Below are positions 24,346 to 34,250 of a stretch of 64,000 nt of DNA, piece after piece. Below the pieces are notes generated by a model. That model had not been told where the DNA came from. It did no database searches and worked only from the letters and a program-made list of their open reading frames with translations. The position numbers and the translations under genes are program-made. The stretch's first letter is position 1. Every line of letters starts with the position of its first letter. The stretch comes from Paralithodes platypus (taxonomy: Eukaryota; Arthropoda; Malacostraca; Decapoda; Lithodidae), in contig CM064495.1 in assembly GCA_032716605.1 (NCBI GenBank), positions 40,303,903 to 40,367,902 on the forward strand, written 5' to 3'.

Positions 24346-25127
24346 TTTGTCAGTTTCATAATTAGGTTTGGTTTTATTGGTTTAGATTAGGATGTTTTAG
24401 GTTTGTTTACGTTCGCTTAATTTAGGTTAAATTAGTTTGAATTAGCTTAGATTATGAAGGGTTAGAACGCATACACTTACACGCACTAACCATACACGAA
24501 CAGCACTCACATACAATCACACACACACATTTACTCTCACAAGTTCACAACACTTTTGCAACAATATTCCCTCAGAATGTTGGGGTTTGTACTGAAGGGT
24601 GAATTAAGATGGATCATACAAAATGTGGTTATGTTTGACTAAATTAAATCATATATTGTATTTGACTAGGTTAGGTAAGAGTAGGTAGGGCTTGATCAAC
24701 GTAATATTTCAGCCTATCATAGTACGCATGATACAATTACGATTCCTGTCCAAATCAAGCCATCCTCAGTTCTTGGTTGGGTTAGTTTAGAATAGGTACT
24801 GTAAGGTTAAATGTGATCAGGATAGGTTTGTTAGGTTACATTAGCTTTGGTGGGGATATAATAGGATCGGGGTAATTTGAATAAGGTTGGATATGGTTGG
24901 ATAATGCGGTCTAGATAATTTGCCCAAACTAATAGTTGTACACAGAGTTGTTACCAGGGGCTCATGCAACATTGTGTTCGATCTTTTGTTTTCTAATAGT
25001 TAATAATTATCCATGAATAAAGCACAATAGTGTGTTAGAAAACTCCATACACCCACAACACCATTACCATCTACACACCATACCTCCCAATGCCACCACC
25101 ATCAGCGACTCTCCATACAATCGTTAT
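24346..25127. other. G/T-rich, TTAGG-like degenerate DNA
   Basis: Scattered TTAGG, GGTTAG and TAGGTT motifs (for example GGTTTGGTTTTATTGGTTTA and ACTAGGTTAGGTAAG) without a regular array. It may be a decayed interstitial arthropod-type telomeric repeat or simply biased sequence. Confidence 0.4.
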
Positions 25128-25196
25128 ACAAATGACTCGGACTAACAGTAAGCTGGGGACACTACGTTAATGGCTTACTATTAATTATAAGAAGGT
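25128..25196 (+). repeat. About 70-bp dispersed motif, copy 1
   Basis: Contains ATGACTCGGACTAACAGTAA and AATGGCTTACTATTAATTAT. It is matched at 26431-26500 and in part at 25898-25945. Confidence 0.75.
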
Positions 25197-25222
25197 CAGA
25201 CCCTTCCCACACATCAAGCCCG

Positions 25223-25249
25223 CCCCCCCCCCCCCCCCCCCCCCCCCCA

Positions 25250-25296
<47 letters not shown>
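25223..25296. repeat. poly-C run and (CA)n microsatellite
   Basis: A 26-nt C run (25223-25248) followed by CA that abuts the SINE head. Confidence 0.96.
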
Positions 25297-25297
<1 letters not shown>

Positions 25298-25366
25298 CCC
25301 GTAGCCTAGTAGGTAGCGCTCTCGTCTCACACACGAGGGGTCGGGGGTTCAATCCCCCGGCCGGGC
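25297..25366 (+). tRNA. tRNA-Val(CAC)-like SINE head, probably not functional
   Basis: Anticodon CAC at 25328-25330 would read Val. Two of seven acceptor pairs fail and the D arm is irregular. The sequence runs on into a SINE body without a terminator-like T run. It is best read as the internal pol III promoter of the SINE, not a tRNA gene. Confidence 0.3.
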
Positions 25367-25755
25367 GGAGACAAATTGGGCTTGTCTCCTTTCATGTGTT
25401 AGCCTCAGTTCACCTAGCTGTAAATAGGTACCTGGAATAAGTGGACGACGTTGTGACGTCCCATCTGGGGTTGGCAAAAATGGTACAAGGCGAGATGGGT
25501 ATCATATGGTTCACCTAAGCTGATGGCTACCTAAGCCTTCGGGCGAGACGGTACCGTCTATAGTGAGAATGGTACCATACAGATCCACCCTAAGCCTTCG
25601 TTTCCGATGTCGCCAATTGGCTAAAAATACAGACTACACACACATCCACAGCCATTCCAACGATACATATAACACCTACACATATAGGAGGCGGGAAATA
25701 ACGAGCATGCTCACTCCCGCAATACAACTAGAGTAAGTACAACTAGAGTAAGTAC
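25297..25755 (+). mobile_element. tRNA-Val-derived SINE (family V), full-length head
   Basis: The first 70 nt fold like a tRNA. The anticodon stem is CTCGT/ACGAG around a 7-nt loop CTCACAC, the T stem is GGGGG/CCCCC, and five acceptor pairs form. The A box is TAGCCTAGTAGG and the B box GGTTCAATCCC. The body has CACCTAGCTGTAAATAGGTA and CCTAAGCCTTCGGGCGAGAC. The 3' end is diverged from the other copies and finishes in ACACACAC. Related copies are at 26780 (-) and 37831 (+). Confidence 0.9.
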
Positions 25756-26094
25756 ACACACCAAACCGCCACATCATGACAACACAATCCCCAACCATCA
25801 CAACAAACCACCACATCACACATCTCATCACTTCACCACCACCTCCATCACCCCACCAAACCATCTCCACCACAAACAGCAAGACAATCAACCTCCCTCA
25901 ACCTTGGTGTACGTGAATGGTTAACTGTTAATGATCAAAATATCAGACAATATCACTAAACCAAGCACACTTACCACACACACTAGGCCACCATAGTATG
26001 ACCACACATAAACCACCCAGCACACCATACCAAAAACCCCACCACATCGTCCACACCACACACACACCAAACCATCCACTCCATCACTTCCCAA
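25756..26094. repeat. CAC-rich low-complexity DNA
   Basis: Degenerate ACC/CAC-rich strand. It holds a partial copy (25898-25945) of the 70-bp dispersed motif. Confidence 0.6.
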
Positions 26095-26425
26095 GCATCC
26101 CCATCACTCCACCAAACCACCTCCACCAACCACCTCCTCCCCATCACTCCACCACACCACTCCACCACCACCAACCACCTCCTCCCCATCACTCCACCAA
26201 ACCACCACCACCAACCACCTCCTCCCCATTACTCCACCAAACCACCTCCACCACCACCAACCACCTCCTCCCCATCACTCCACCAAGCCACCTCCACCAC
26301 CCCCATCACTCCACCAAACCACCACCACCAGCAACACCACCCCCACCTCCCCATCACTCCACCAACCACCACCTCCCCATGACTCCACCAAACCACCTCC
26401 ACCAACACCAGCAGCCACTTCCCCC
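26095..26425. repeat. CAC-rich minisatellite, unit about 38 bp
   Basis: Repeats of CTCCCCATCACTCCACCAAA with CCACCTCCACCACC variants, about 9 degenerate copies. His/Pro/Thr-rich ORFs are compositional. Confidence 0.88.
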
Positions 26426-26430
26426 CCTAT

Positions 26431-26500
26431 GCAGATGACTCGGGGTGCCAGTAAGCCAGGGTCGGTGTACGTGAATGGCTTACTATTAATTATAAGCTCA
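26431..26500 (+). repeat. About 70-bp dispersed motif, copy 3
   Basis: ATGACTCGGGGTGCCAGTAA then GTGTACGTGAATGGCTTACT and TATTAATTATAAG, closely matching 25128-25196. Confidence 0.78.
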
Positions 26501-26779
26501 GGCACATCTGGCGGCGAGAAGTGGGATCGGGAGAGAGAAGTGGGAGAGGGAGAGAGAGAGAGGGTCTTTGATACCTTATAGTTTAGTTAGAAGCATTGGG
26601 GATGTGGTGGTGGTGGAGGTGGGTGGGGGGGGGGGGGGGCTTTCTCTTTAAGGCGTGTTTGATTGCTTGGAGCTGGTGTTATAATATTCTAAAACAAAAT
26701 TACACTAAACGTAAAGATATATTCAATTAATGTGTGTGTATATCACTTGAAAAAGGATTATCTTTATATTACTCCCGCA
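26501..26779. other. GA-rich, poly-G and unassigned DNA
   Basis: GA-rich to 26565 and a poly-G run near 26622-26639; the rest is unassigned. Confidence 0.45.
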
Positions 26780-27025
26780 CAGTGGGATGGGCTGTGTGTT
26801 ATTCAGTTATTTGTTCGTCAAGGGGAATCCACGCAATGCGAGCTAAGCTCATTATTATCGCGCCTCCTTAACTGGGAATGTATTGCGTGAAATGCATGTT
26901 AAGTGTTTATGCATCGGTGGAATGGCTGTGGATGTGTGTGTAGTCTGTATTTTAGCCAATTGGCGACATCTGGATACGAAGGCTTAGGGTTAACTTGTAC
27001 GGTACCATTCTCACTACAGTACCAG

Positions 27026-27028
<3 letters not shown>
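26780..27028 (-). mobile_element. Family V SINE, 5'-truncated
   Basis: Reverse-oriented copy. Reading leftward it has GAGAATGGTACC, CAATTGGCTAAAATACAGAC, CAGCCATTCCA, CCCAGTTAAGGAGGCGCGAT and ends AACTGAATAACACACAG. The head and first part of the body are missing. The truncated 5' end abuts (TG)n on the plus strand, that is (CA)n in element orientation. Confidence 0.88.

Positions 27029-27060
<32 letters not shown>
27029..27060. repeat. (TG)n microsatellite
   Basis: 32-bp TG tract at the 5' boundary of the reversed SINE. Confidence 0.95.
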
Positions 27061-27061
<1 letters not shown>

Positions 27062-27326
27062 CAATCATATATATTGTCTCTCTTGTATGTATATGTAAAT
27101 GTGTATATGTTATAGAGCTTCTCGAAATAAGGCTAATTTATGTTTCTTTTTTCTTTAAAAAATAGGAATTTGGTAGTTCGAAATTCTTATGATAATAATA
27201 TTTAATTGATTTGCTTCATTTATTTGTTAAGACGTTAGAGGTTACTTTTCTATCACATTTTCCAATCCTTTTCCATTTATGTTTTAATAATCTATGGATA
27301 ATCGGCCAATTGACAAGTTCGTGAGA

Positions 27327-27557
27327 TTAACCCCTTCAGACTTGACGCAGAGATTGCCAGATTAGCAATAAGAAATAGAGTTCTCTCACTCTTATTATTA
27401 CCTCTCCAAAATTAATTTTCTGCCCACATCTTACTCAAAGACAACTGCAGAGGTTGAAGTAACTAAACTAAAGGTTTCTAAATACCCCTGATGGTAACAA
27501 AGGCTTTAAAGTATCCCCAATAGGCTCAAAATCGCGTCATATGTTGGAGAGGGTTAA
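27327..27557 (+). mobile_element. TTAA-3 element
   Basis: Starts TTAACCCCTTCAGAC and ends GTTGGAGAGGGTTAA. The interior matches 13573-13807 with few changes (for example GCAATAAGAAATAGAGTTCT and GACAACTGCAGAGGTTGAAG). Confidence 0.88.
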
Positions 27558-27584
27558 TGAACGTTGTTAGTATTTTGTAATGTA

Positions 27585-27793
27585 CAGTCAACTCGTATAA
27601 TCCGCAGAGTCTCAGAATATTGTTTAGGCTTATGAAAAGCTTGTAAGTTAATGTATAAAATAAATATGCAATGTATAAAATGGAAAAGGGATGAATTAAG
27701 AAATGTATATGCATTACAATTTCCTACAGTAATCTGAAAAAATATAATTGCATAACTAAACTTTCCGAGACTGCGGATTAAACGATTTGACTG
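27585..27793 (+). mobile_element. pogo/Tigger-like non-autonomous element
   Basis: Inverted ends CAGTCAACTCGTATAATCCG and, reversed on the right, CAGTCAAATCGTTTAATCCG are flanked by TA on both sides, as in the pogo/Tigger branch of Tc1/mariner elements. The 209-bp interior is AT-rich and non-coding, so it is a MITE-type derivative. Confidence 0.85.
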
Positions 27794-27821
27794 TACGTAC
27801 TTTGAGAGATTTTTCAGGTTG

Positions 27822-27929
27822 CTAACTTCAAATAGTCCCCTCTCGTTGGACCCCAAAGTACCTCCCTCAAGTTTATGAAGGCAAAGTGGACAGAGTAAGA
27901 CCCTTGGTGATATATACTGCTGCTTCAAC
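27822..27929 (+). repeat. Dispersed segment D, copy 1
   Basis: Shares AATAGTCCCCTCTCGTTGGA, GAGTAAGACCCTTGGTGAT, ATATACTGC and GGGGAGGTGTA (inside the first array unit) with 28850-28968. The family is unknown. The end of this copy runs straight into the 51-bp array. Confidence 0.78.
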
Positions 27930-28498
27930 AATATAAAGGGGGAGGTGTATGTATGTATGTGTGGGCTATGGCTCCAGCACAATATAAAGGGGGAGGTGTA
28001 TGTATGTATGTGTGGGCTATGGCTCCAGCACAATATAAAGGGGGAGGTGTATGTATGTATGTGTGGGCTATGGCTCCAGCACAATATAAAGGGGGAGGTG
28101 TATGTATGTATGTGTGGGCTATGGCTCCAGCACAATATAAAGGGGGAGGTGTATGTATGTATGTGTGGGCTATGGCTCCAGCACAATATAAAGGGGGAGG
28201 TGTATGTATGTATGTGTGGGCTATGGCTCCAGCACAATATAAAGGGGGAGATGTATGTATGTATGTGTGGGCTATGGCTCCAGCACAATATAAAGGGGGA
28301 GGTGTATGTATGTATGTGTGGGCTATGGCTCCAGCACAATATAAAGGGGGAGATGTATGTATGTATGTGTGGGCTATGGCTCCAGCACAATATAAAGGGG
28401 GAGATGTATGCATGTATGTGTGGGCTATGGCTCCAGCACAATATAAAGGGGGAGGTGTATGTATGTATGTATGTGTGGGCTATGGCTCCAGCACAATA
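27930..28498. repeat. 51-bp minisatellite, about 11 copies
   Basis: Unit contains AATATAAAGGGGGAGGTGTA and GGGCTATGGCTCCAGCAC with a (TATG)n core. 51 is a multiple of 3, so ORFs of up to 295 codons arise on both strands and repeat a 17-residue peptide. I regard them as artefacts of the array. Confidence 0.97.
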
Positions 28499-28849
28499 TT
28501 CACTGCAAACTTATATATTATTAATTAATGTATTTATTTATTTTATATTATTTTATTTTATTATTATTTTTGTAATATAAAACTGCACAATTCTTGATCA
28601 TGTCTCCATGTTGTGGACTTACAAGTGTATTTTAAGAATAGATGGAATGTGTTTAACCTGGAAATTACTTATCATTATCATCGACCTTAGAGTTTCTATT
28701 GAATATATCGGTGTATAAACAATTCGATTTTATTAATGGTTCACGGTGACAATGATCCAATAATTCGGCAGGTGTCCATTTTTTTTTTTTTTTTATAAGT
28801 ATAGGGTTTTAAGTATAAGCTGTACATACTTACTGAGTTTAAGGGTAGA
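28499..28849. other. Unassigned AT-rich DNA
   Basis: Includes a poly-T run at about 28778-28794. No gene recognised. Confidence 0.4.
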
Positions 28850-28968
28850 TTATTTCCAATAGTCCCCTCTTGTTGTACCCAAAAGACTGTGTGTTTATGG
28901 ATGCGAGGTGTCCGGAGTAAGACCCTTGATGATTATATATACTGCCGCCTCAAGCACATTAGAGGGGA
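28850..28968 (+). repeat. Dispersed segment D, copy 2
   Basis: Contains CCAATAGTCCCCTCTTGTTG, GGAGTAAGACCCTTGATGAT, TATATACTGCCGCCTCAAGC and AGAGGGGAGGTGTA. Here it is not followed by a tandem array. Confidence 0.78.
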
Positions 28969-29689
28969 GGTGTAGGGGGCCTTTACACTCCAAGCAGGAA
29001 GATGCCTTATACAAGGGGAGTTCACAATTAGAAGAAAGTGTAAGCACCGGATAAAATGGCGTACACTGTTTCCAACATATGGTTTTGCTAAGTGTAGGAA
29101 GCATGAATCCTCCGCTGGAAATACACTCAGTTAAATTAAACGTATACAACTTGTCAACTACTGCGTATAAGAACCATTATACGCCATGGAAAATGGATTC
29201 GAAATATAACAGAGGTTTATAATTATACAGTAGGCCATATGTTTATTTAGTATCATCGGCCAACCGATTAAAAACACAATTGTGAAAGCACTCTCACATC
29301 CCGTATAAATGTGTCCGTGCACAGGAGTCATTAAGCAGCGGAATAATGCACACGTATCAAGGAACGGGTGTATACCATGGCAAATACTGGAAAAATGGCG
29401 TAAGTATCTCCCATAGATGGCACTGTACACTGGAGCCATTACGCGGCGGAAAAATGCAGGAAATGAAGGAAAGGGGCTCAAGGCAGCTCAACAGAGGGTC
29501 CCGGACTATAGGGGAAGAGGTTAAGACGCCGGGCCAGGGGCAAGAATGAGAGTCTGATCCCACTGCCGGGCGTCTAATGCTCGGAGGGGAGGATCCGAAC
29601 CCCTTAATGTGATCGTCAGGGAAGGGCGACGGCGAGGGAAAAAAAGGCTGATGATGGAGGGTGTCATGTAGGACCTGGTACCTTCCTTT
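28969..29689. other. Unassigned DNA with short internal duplication
   Basis: Two related segments near 29318-29350 and 29424-29462 share GGAGYCATTA and GCGGAAWAATGCA. Moderately CpG-rich around 29430-29640. Small ORFs lack recognisable domains. Confidence 0.4.
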
Positions 29690-30280
29690 AAGGGATTGGA
29701 CAAGGACGGAGAAGCTTTTCACGGATTGGATATGTTACATGAAACTTACATAATAAGGGATTGGAACATATCATGGAACTTTCTCAAGAATTGGACATGA
29801 ACTTGGAAGCTTCTCTGGGATTGGACCGAGATGTGTAACATTTTCGAAGATTGGCCATAGACGTTGAACCTTCTCAAGGATTGGATGGAGATTTATATTT
29901 TTCTCTGAAAGTTATCAGGGATTAGAAGAACAATTATGAGAGATTGGACAGAAATTGAAACCGTCTCGTAAATATTCTCGGGAATTGGACAGGTCTTACG
30001 GAACCTTTGTTTTAGGTTAACAGAGTTGTGGAACCTTCTCAGGGATTGGACATAAATTGAAACAAACAAATATAATTTTCTTGGGAATTGGGAGGGAGAT
30101 ATGGGACCTTAAAAATTGAACAAAGACGTTAAATTTTCTCAAGGATTGGACAGTGACATATGGAACCTTCAGTTCTTCTCAGGATTTGAACAGGGATTTA
30201 TGAAATCTTAAAGATTGAACAGAATCATGGAACCTTCTCTTGAAGTTGACAGGGACGTAGAACCGCTGAGATTTAAATAA
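29690..30280. repeat. Degenerate minisatellite, unit about 37 bp
   Basis: Repeated GGATTGGACA followed by a variable spacer, then GGAACCTTCTCAA-type sequence, about 14 times with heavy divergence. No gene. Confidence 0.72.
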
Positions 30281-30980
30281 ATAGTTAGCCCTATATTGAC
30301 GTTGAAAAGTACTAGTTTTGGGCAAGTAATGTTGGAAAGTGGTGGAGACTAAATGGAACACCATGACAGGCGGGGTAGTGGTGATATTGGTGGAGATGCT
30401 ATTGTTGAAAAGTGTTGAAGAGTGTTGGAGTAGTGGTGGAGATGCTAGTGTTAAAGAGTGTCGGAGTAGTAGTGGAGATGCTAGTGTTGAAGAGTGTTGG
30501 AGTAGTGGTGAAGAGTGTTGGAGTAGTGGTGGAGATGCTAGTGTTGAAGAGTGTTGGAGTAGTGGTGAAGATGCTAGTGTTGGAGTAGTGGTGGAGATGC
30601 TAGTGTTGAAGTGTCGGAGTAGTAGTGGAGATGCTAGTGTTGAAGAGTGTTGGAGTAGTGGTGGAGATGCTAGTGTTGAAGAGTGTTGGAGTAGTGGTGG
30701 AGATGCTAGTGTTGAAGAGTGGTGGAGATGCTAGTGTTGAAGAGTGTTGGAGTAGTGGTGAAGATGCTAGTGTTGAAGAGTGTTGGAGTAGTAGTGGAGA
30801 TGCTAGTGTTGGAGTAGTGGTGGAGATGCTAGTGTTGAAGAGTGTTGGAGTAGTAGTGGAGATGCTAGTGTTGAAGAGTGGTGGAGATGCTAGTGTTGAA
30901 GAGTGTTGGAGTAGTGGTGAAGATGCTAATGTTGAAGAGTGTTGGAGATGCTATTGTTGACAAGTGATGGAGTAGTGGTT
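30281..30980. repeat. 36-bp minisatellite, about 17 copies
   Basis: Unit contains GGTGGAGATGCTAGTGTTGA and GAGTGTTGGAGTAGT, with 24- and 27-bp deletion variants. In-frame ORFs read Glu/Ser/Val/Gly repeats and are not considered genes. Confidence 0.95.
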
Positions 30981-31319
30981 GAGATTATAAGGGACAACAT
31001 GTCAAGCACGGTAACGAACAAGTAATGGTGGAGGTAGTCTGAGTGGTGGAGATACTAGTGTTGGAGAGTGGTGGAACTAAGATGGGACAGAAAAACAGGA
31101 TTGGTGGTGGAGAGAGTAGTGGAGATTATGTTAGAAGGCGTGGTAGTGAGAGTAGTTGTAGTGGTGGTGATAGCGGTACCTTACCTTTTGATGTGTTCGC
31201 CACTCTTCTAGCGGCACCAAGGAGCGCGACGCCCCTCGTTATACGGTGGAGTGGTGATGGAGATTGGGTTGAGAAGGCGTGGTAGTGGGAGGTTTGAGAG
31301 AATAGTTGTAGTCCCCCAT
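30981..31319. other. Unique island between arrays
   Basis: Around 31165-31250 the sequence is CpG-rich and non-repetitive (GCGGCACCAAGGAGCGCGAC), flanked by GTGG-rich arrays on both sides. Confidence 0.4.
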
Positions 31320-32125
31320 CACTGATTATCATCAGTGGTGATGATAATAGTGGAGAGTGGTGGAGTAGTGTGGAGATAGTGTTGGTGATAATGGTGGAGA
31401 GTGGTGGAGTAGTGTTGGAGGTTGGGTGAGAATAGTTAGTGTTGGTGATAAAGGTGGAGAGTGGTGGAGTAGTGTTGGAGGTTGGGTGAGAATAGTTAGT
31501 GTTGGAGATAAAGGTGGAAAGTGATGGAGTAGTGTTGGAGGTTGGGTGAGAATAGTTAGTGTTGGTGATAAAGGTGGAGAGTGGTGGAGTAGTGTTGGAG
31601 GTTGGGTGAGAATAGTTAGTGTTGGAGATAAAGCTGGAGAGTGATGGAGTAGTGTTGGAGGTTGGTGAGAATAGTTAGTGTTGGTGATAAAGGTGGAGTG
31701 ATGGAGTAGTGTTGGAGGTTGGGTGAGAATAGTTAGTGTTGGTGATAAAGGTGGAGAGTGGTGGAGTAGTGTTGGAGGTTGGGTGAGAATAGTTAGTGTT
31801 GGAGATAAAGGTGGAAAGTGATGGAGTAGTGTTGGAGGTTGGGTGAGAATAGTTAGTGTTGGTGATAAAGGTGGAGAGTGGTGGAGTAGTGTTGGAGGTT
31901 GAGTGAGAATAGTTGAAGTGGTGGAGAGTGGTGGAGTAGTGTTGGAGGTAGGGTGAGAATAGTTGAAGTGGTGGAGATAAATGTGGAGAGTGGAGTAGTG
32001 GTGGTGATAATGGTGGAGTAAGTAGTGGTGATAAAGGGAGAGTGGAGTATATTGGTGGAGTAGTGTTGGTGATAGTGTTGGTAATAAAGGTGAAGAGTGG
32101 TGGAGTAGTGTTGGAGGTTGGTTGA
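31320..32125. repeat. 60-bp minisatellite, about 11 copies
   Basis: Unit includes GATAAAGGTGGAGAGTGGTG, GAGTAGTGTTGGAGGTTGGG and TGAGAATAGTTAGTGTTGG. It shares the GTGGTGGAGTAGTGTTGG core with the 36-bp array to the left, so the two may be related. Confidence 0.95.
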
Positions 32126-32219
32126 GCTACACTAAAGGGGACACTATGACAGCCACAGGGGGGTAACGACCAAATAATGTCAGGCGGGTTTCAAAGGTTA
32201 ATTTCTGGCGTGAGGGGAT

Positions 32220-32870
32220 GGCTGTGTATGTGTGTGTGTGTGTGTATATATACGTATGAGAGGACGGCGGTGTATGTTTGTGTGTGTGTATTCGTGTGAG
32301 GGGATGGCTGTGTATGTGTGTGTGTGTGTGCATGTTTGTGTGTGTGTGTGTGTGTGTATACGTGTGAGGGGACGTCTGTGTGTGTATGCGTTTGAGGGGA
32401 TGACTGTGTATGTTTGTTTGTGTGTGTATGTACTGTATGTATGCGTTTGAGGGGACGGCTGTGTATGTTTCTGTGTATATACGTGTGACGAGAGGTCTGT
32501 GTGTGTATGCGTTTGAGGGGATGACTGTGTATGTTTGTTTGTGTGTGTGTGTGTATGTATGTATGCGTTTGAGGGGACGGCTGTGTATGTTTCTGTGTAT
32601 ATACGTGTGACGAGAGGTCTGTGTGTGTATGTGTGTTTGGTTTGGTGTGCTAAGGGAGGAAGGTGTGTGTACAGTGTATGTATTTGTGTGCGTGGGATGT
32701 GTGTATTTGTTGTGTATGTGCAACTCCTTGTTGTGTCCTGGTGTGTGTAGTGCCGTGTAGTATAAAGGTGTGTTGATGAGATTGAGTAGTGTGTAACTGT
32801 GTGTGTGTGTGTGTGTGGGTGTGTGTTTGCATAAATACAGTGCAGTTGTGTGTATGTGTATGTGTGTTTG
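32220..32870. repeat. TG-rich repeat with about 80-125 bp higher units
   Basis: TGTGTG sequence in which blocks such as GGGGATGGCTGTGTATGT and ATACGTGTGACGAGAGGTCT recur. Two larger near-identical blocks lie around 32390-32515 and 32510-32630. His/Thr-rich minus-strand ORFs are artefacts. Confidence 0.85.
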
Positions 32871-33157
32871 TCATTAGTCATGTATGTTAATGAGTATTTC
32901 ATGTTAATTCATAGGTATAGTTTGCGTTGGTATTATAGTTATATTGTTTATAAGTTCATTTCCAGCTACGATTACTATATTTGTTTAGTTCAATGTTATC
33001 AAAGCGGTTAATATGAACCATATTTCTATCGACTTTACGCGTTCTCTTATTATATACTCCCACCGATCCTGCCCCGACCTCCACCTCCACCCCCATCCCC
33101 ACCTCCACCTCCACCTCCACCTCCACCCCATAACCCACCCCCACCGCTACTCATATA
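32871..33157. other. Unassigned with (CCACCT)n tract
   Basis: Hexanucleotide CCACCT repeats at about 33096-33127; the rest is AT-rich and unassigned. Confidence 0.5.
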
Positions 33158-33517
33158 CAGTCACGGCGGTAAATGCTGGACCAGGGGATGTGTCCAAAAC
33201 ATGTGCACACTGACGTATTGAACATGTGCACACTGACGTATTGAACATATAAGCAATACTTTGAGCTACTCCTATAATCCACCTTTGTTCATTTTAATTT
33301 CAGGAATACTGCGAAAATATAAATAGTCATAAAACACGCATAACCAATACCTAACCTAACCTAATCTAGTATATTAGTGGAATATTTATGAATGTAAAAT
33401 GTAAAAAATATATTGAAATATTACCAAATTATTGAGATATAAGTACAGATCTCCCGCTACATGTATGTGGTGATGGAAATGGTTCATCCCCTGGTCCAGC
33501 GTTTACCGCCGTGACTG
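33158..33517 (+). mobile_element. Inverted-repeat element with TA flanks
   Basis: About 30-bp nearly perfect inverted ends: CAGTCACGGCGGTAAATGCT on the left and its complement AGCGTTTACCGCCGTGACTG on the right, flanked by TA on each side. The CAGT start and TA target suggest a Tc1/mariner-pogo-type MITE. The interior has a 23-bp tandem pair (ACATGTGCACACTGACGTAT) and AT-rich DNA; no ORF. Confidence 0.88.
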
Positions 33518-33945
33518 TACTCTTAATCGTGTTTTAAAGATGTTTTGGCGGGGGCAGTGCAAGGGAGCTGAGATTTGAACCATGATTTACCGATCCGTGC
33601 GCACGACACTGTATTTACTTCTATTTTGGTTTTAATATAATGTATATTATTATTTATATATTTACTTGTGTACACGTTCATCATCATTACTATTTATTAT
33701 TATTATATAATTATAGTTTGATATTATATTCGTAAACAACTTAGTTTATTGATCGTATGCCTTAACATGTGGAATGAGTAATATAGATATACCATTATTT
33801 AGAGAAGTAATCACAAATACAAAAGGAAAACATACTTACATACATACATACATACATACATGCATATTTGCCATTGCAATAATGTACTGCAAGTGTGATA
33901 CCTGACTTGGCTAACACAGCAATTGTTGTCTGCATAAAATGGCCC
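33518..33945. other. Unassigned AT-rich DNA
   Basis: Includes a (CATA)n tract at about 33837-33862. No gene recognised. Confidence 0.45.
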
Positions 33946-34250
33946 TCAGTCAACAGTGTGAAAGGTGAAGGGTGACGGGTGGTGTGGGTGAAGAGAGTGG
34001 CGTAAGAGGGGGGGTGGCGTGTGGGTGTGTAGGGTGGTGAAGGGTGACGGGTGGTGGGGATAGGGTGTGGGTGAGGAGAGTGGCGTAAGAGGGGGGGTGG
34101 CGTGTAGGGTGGTGAAAGGTGAGAGGGGAGTGGTGGGGGATAGGGTGTGGGTGAGGAGAGTGGTGTAAGAGAGGGTGGGAGGTATGTGGGTTTGGAGGGG
34201 GGTGGGAGAGAGGAGAAGGGTGTTCACAAGGGTGAGAAGGGTGCATGGAG
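33946..34250. repeat. G-rich minisatellite, unit about 75-100 bp, 3 copies
   Basis: Shared blocks GGTGAAGGGTGACGGGTGGT, GAGAGTGGCGTAAGAGGGGG and GATAGGGTGTGGGTGAGG. Pro/Thr/His-rich minus ORFs are compositional. Confidence 0.85.

Noticed and set aside
27554..28441. 295-codon minus-strand ORF
   Set aside because: It is the 51-bp minisatellite read in frame plus a short unrelated C-terminal stretch. Equivalent ORFs exist on the other strand and in another frame.
30339..30960. Repetitive Glu/Ser/Val protein
   Set aside because: The 36-bp minisatellite is a multiple of 3, so openness is automatic. No start context, splice context or non-repeat domain supports a gene.
32127..32902. His/Thr-rich minus-strand ORFs of 198-234 codons
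   Set aside because: Translation of a TG-rich repeat; no domain, and similar ORFs exist in other frames.
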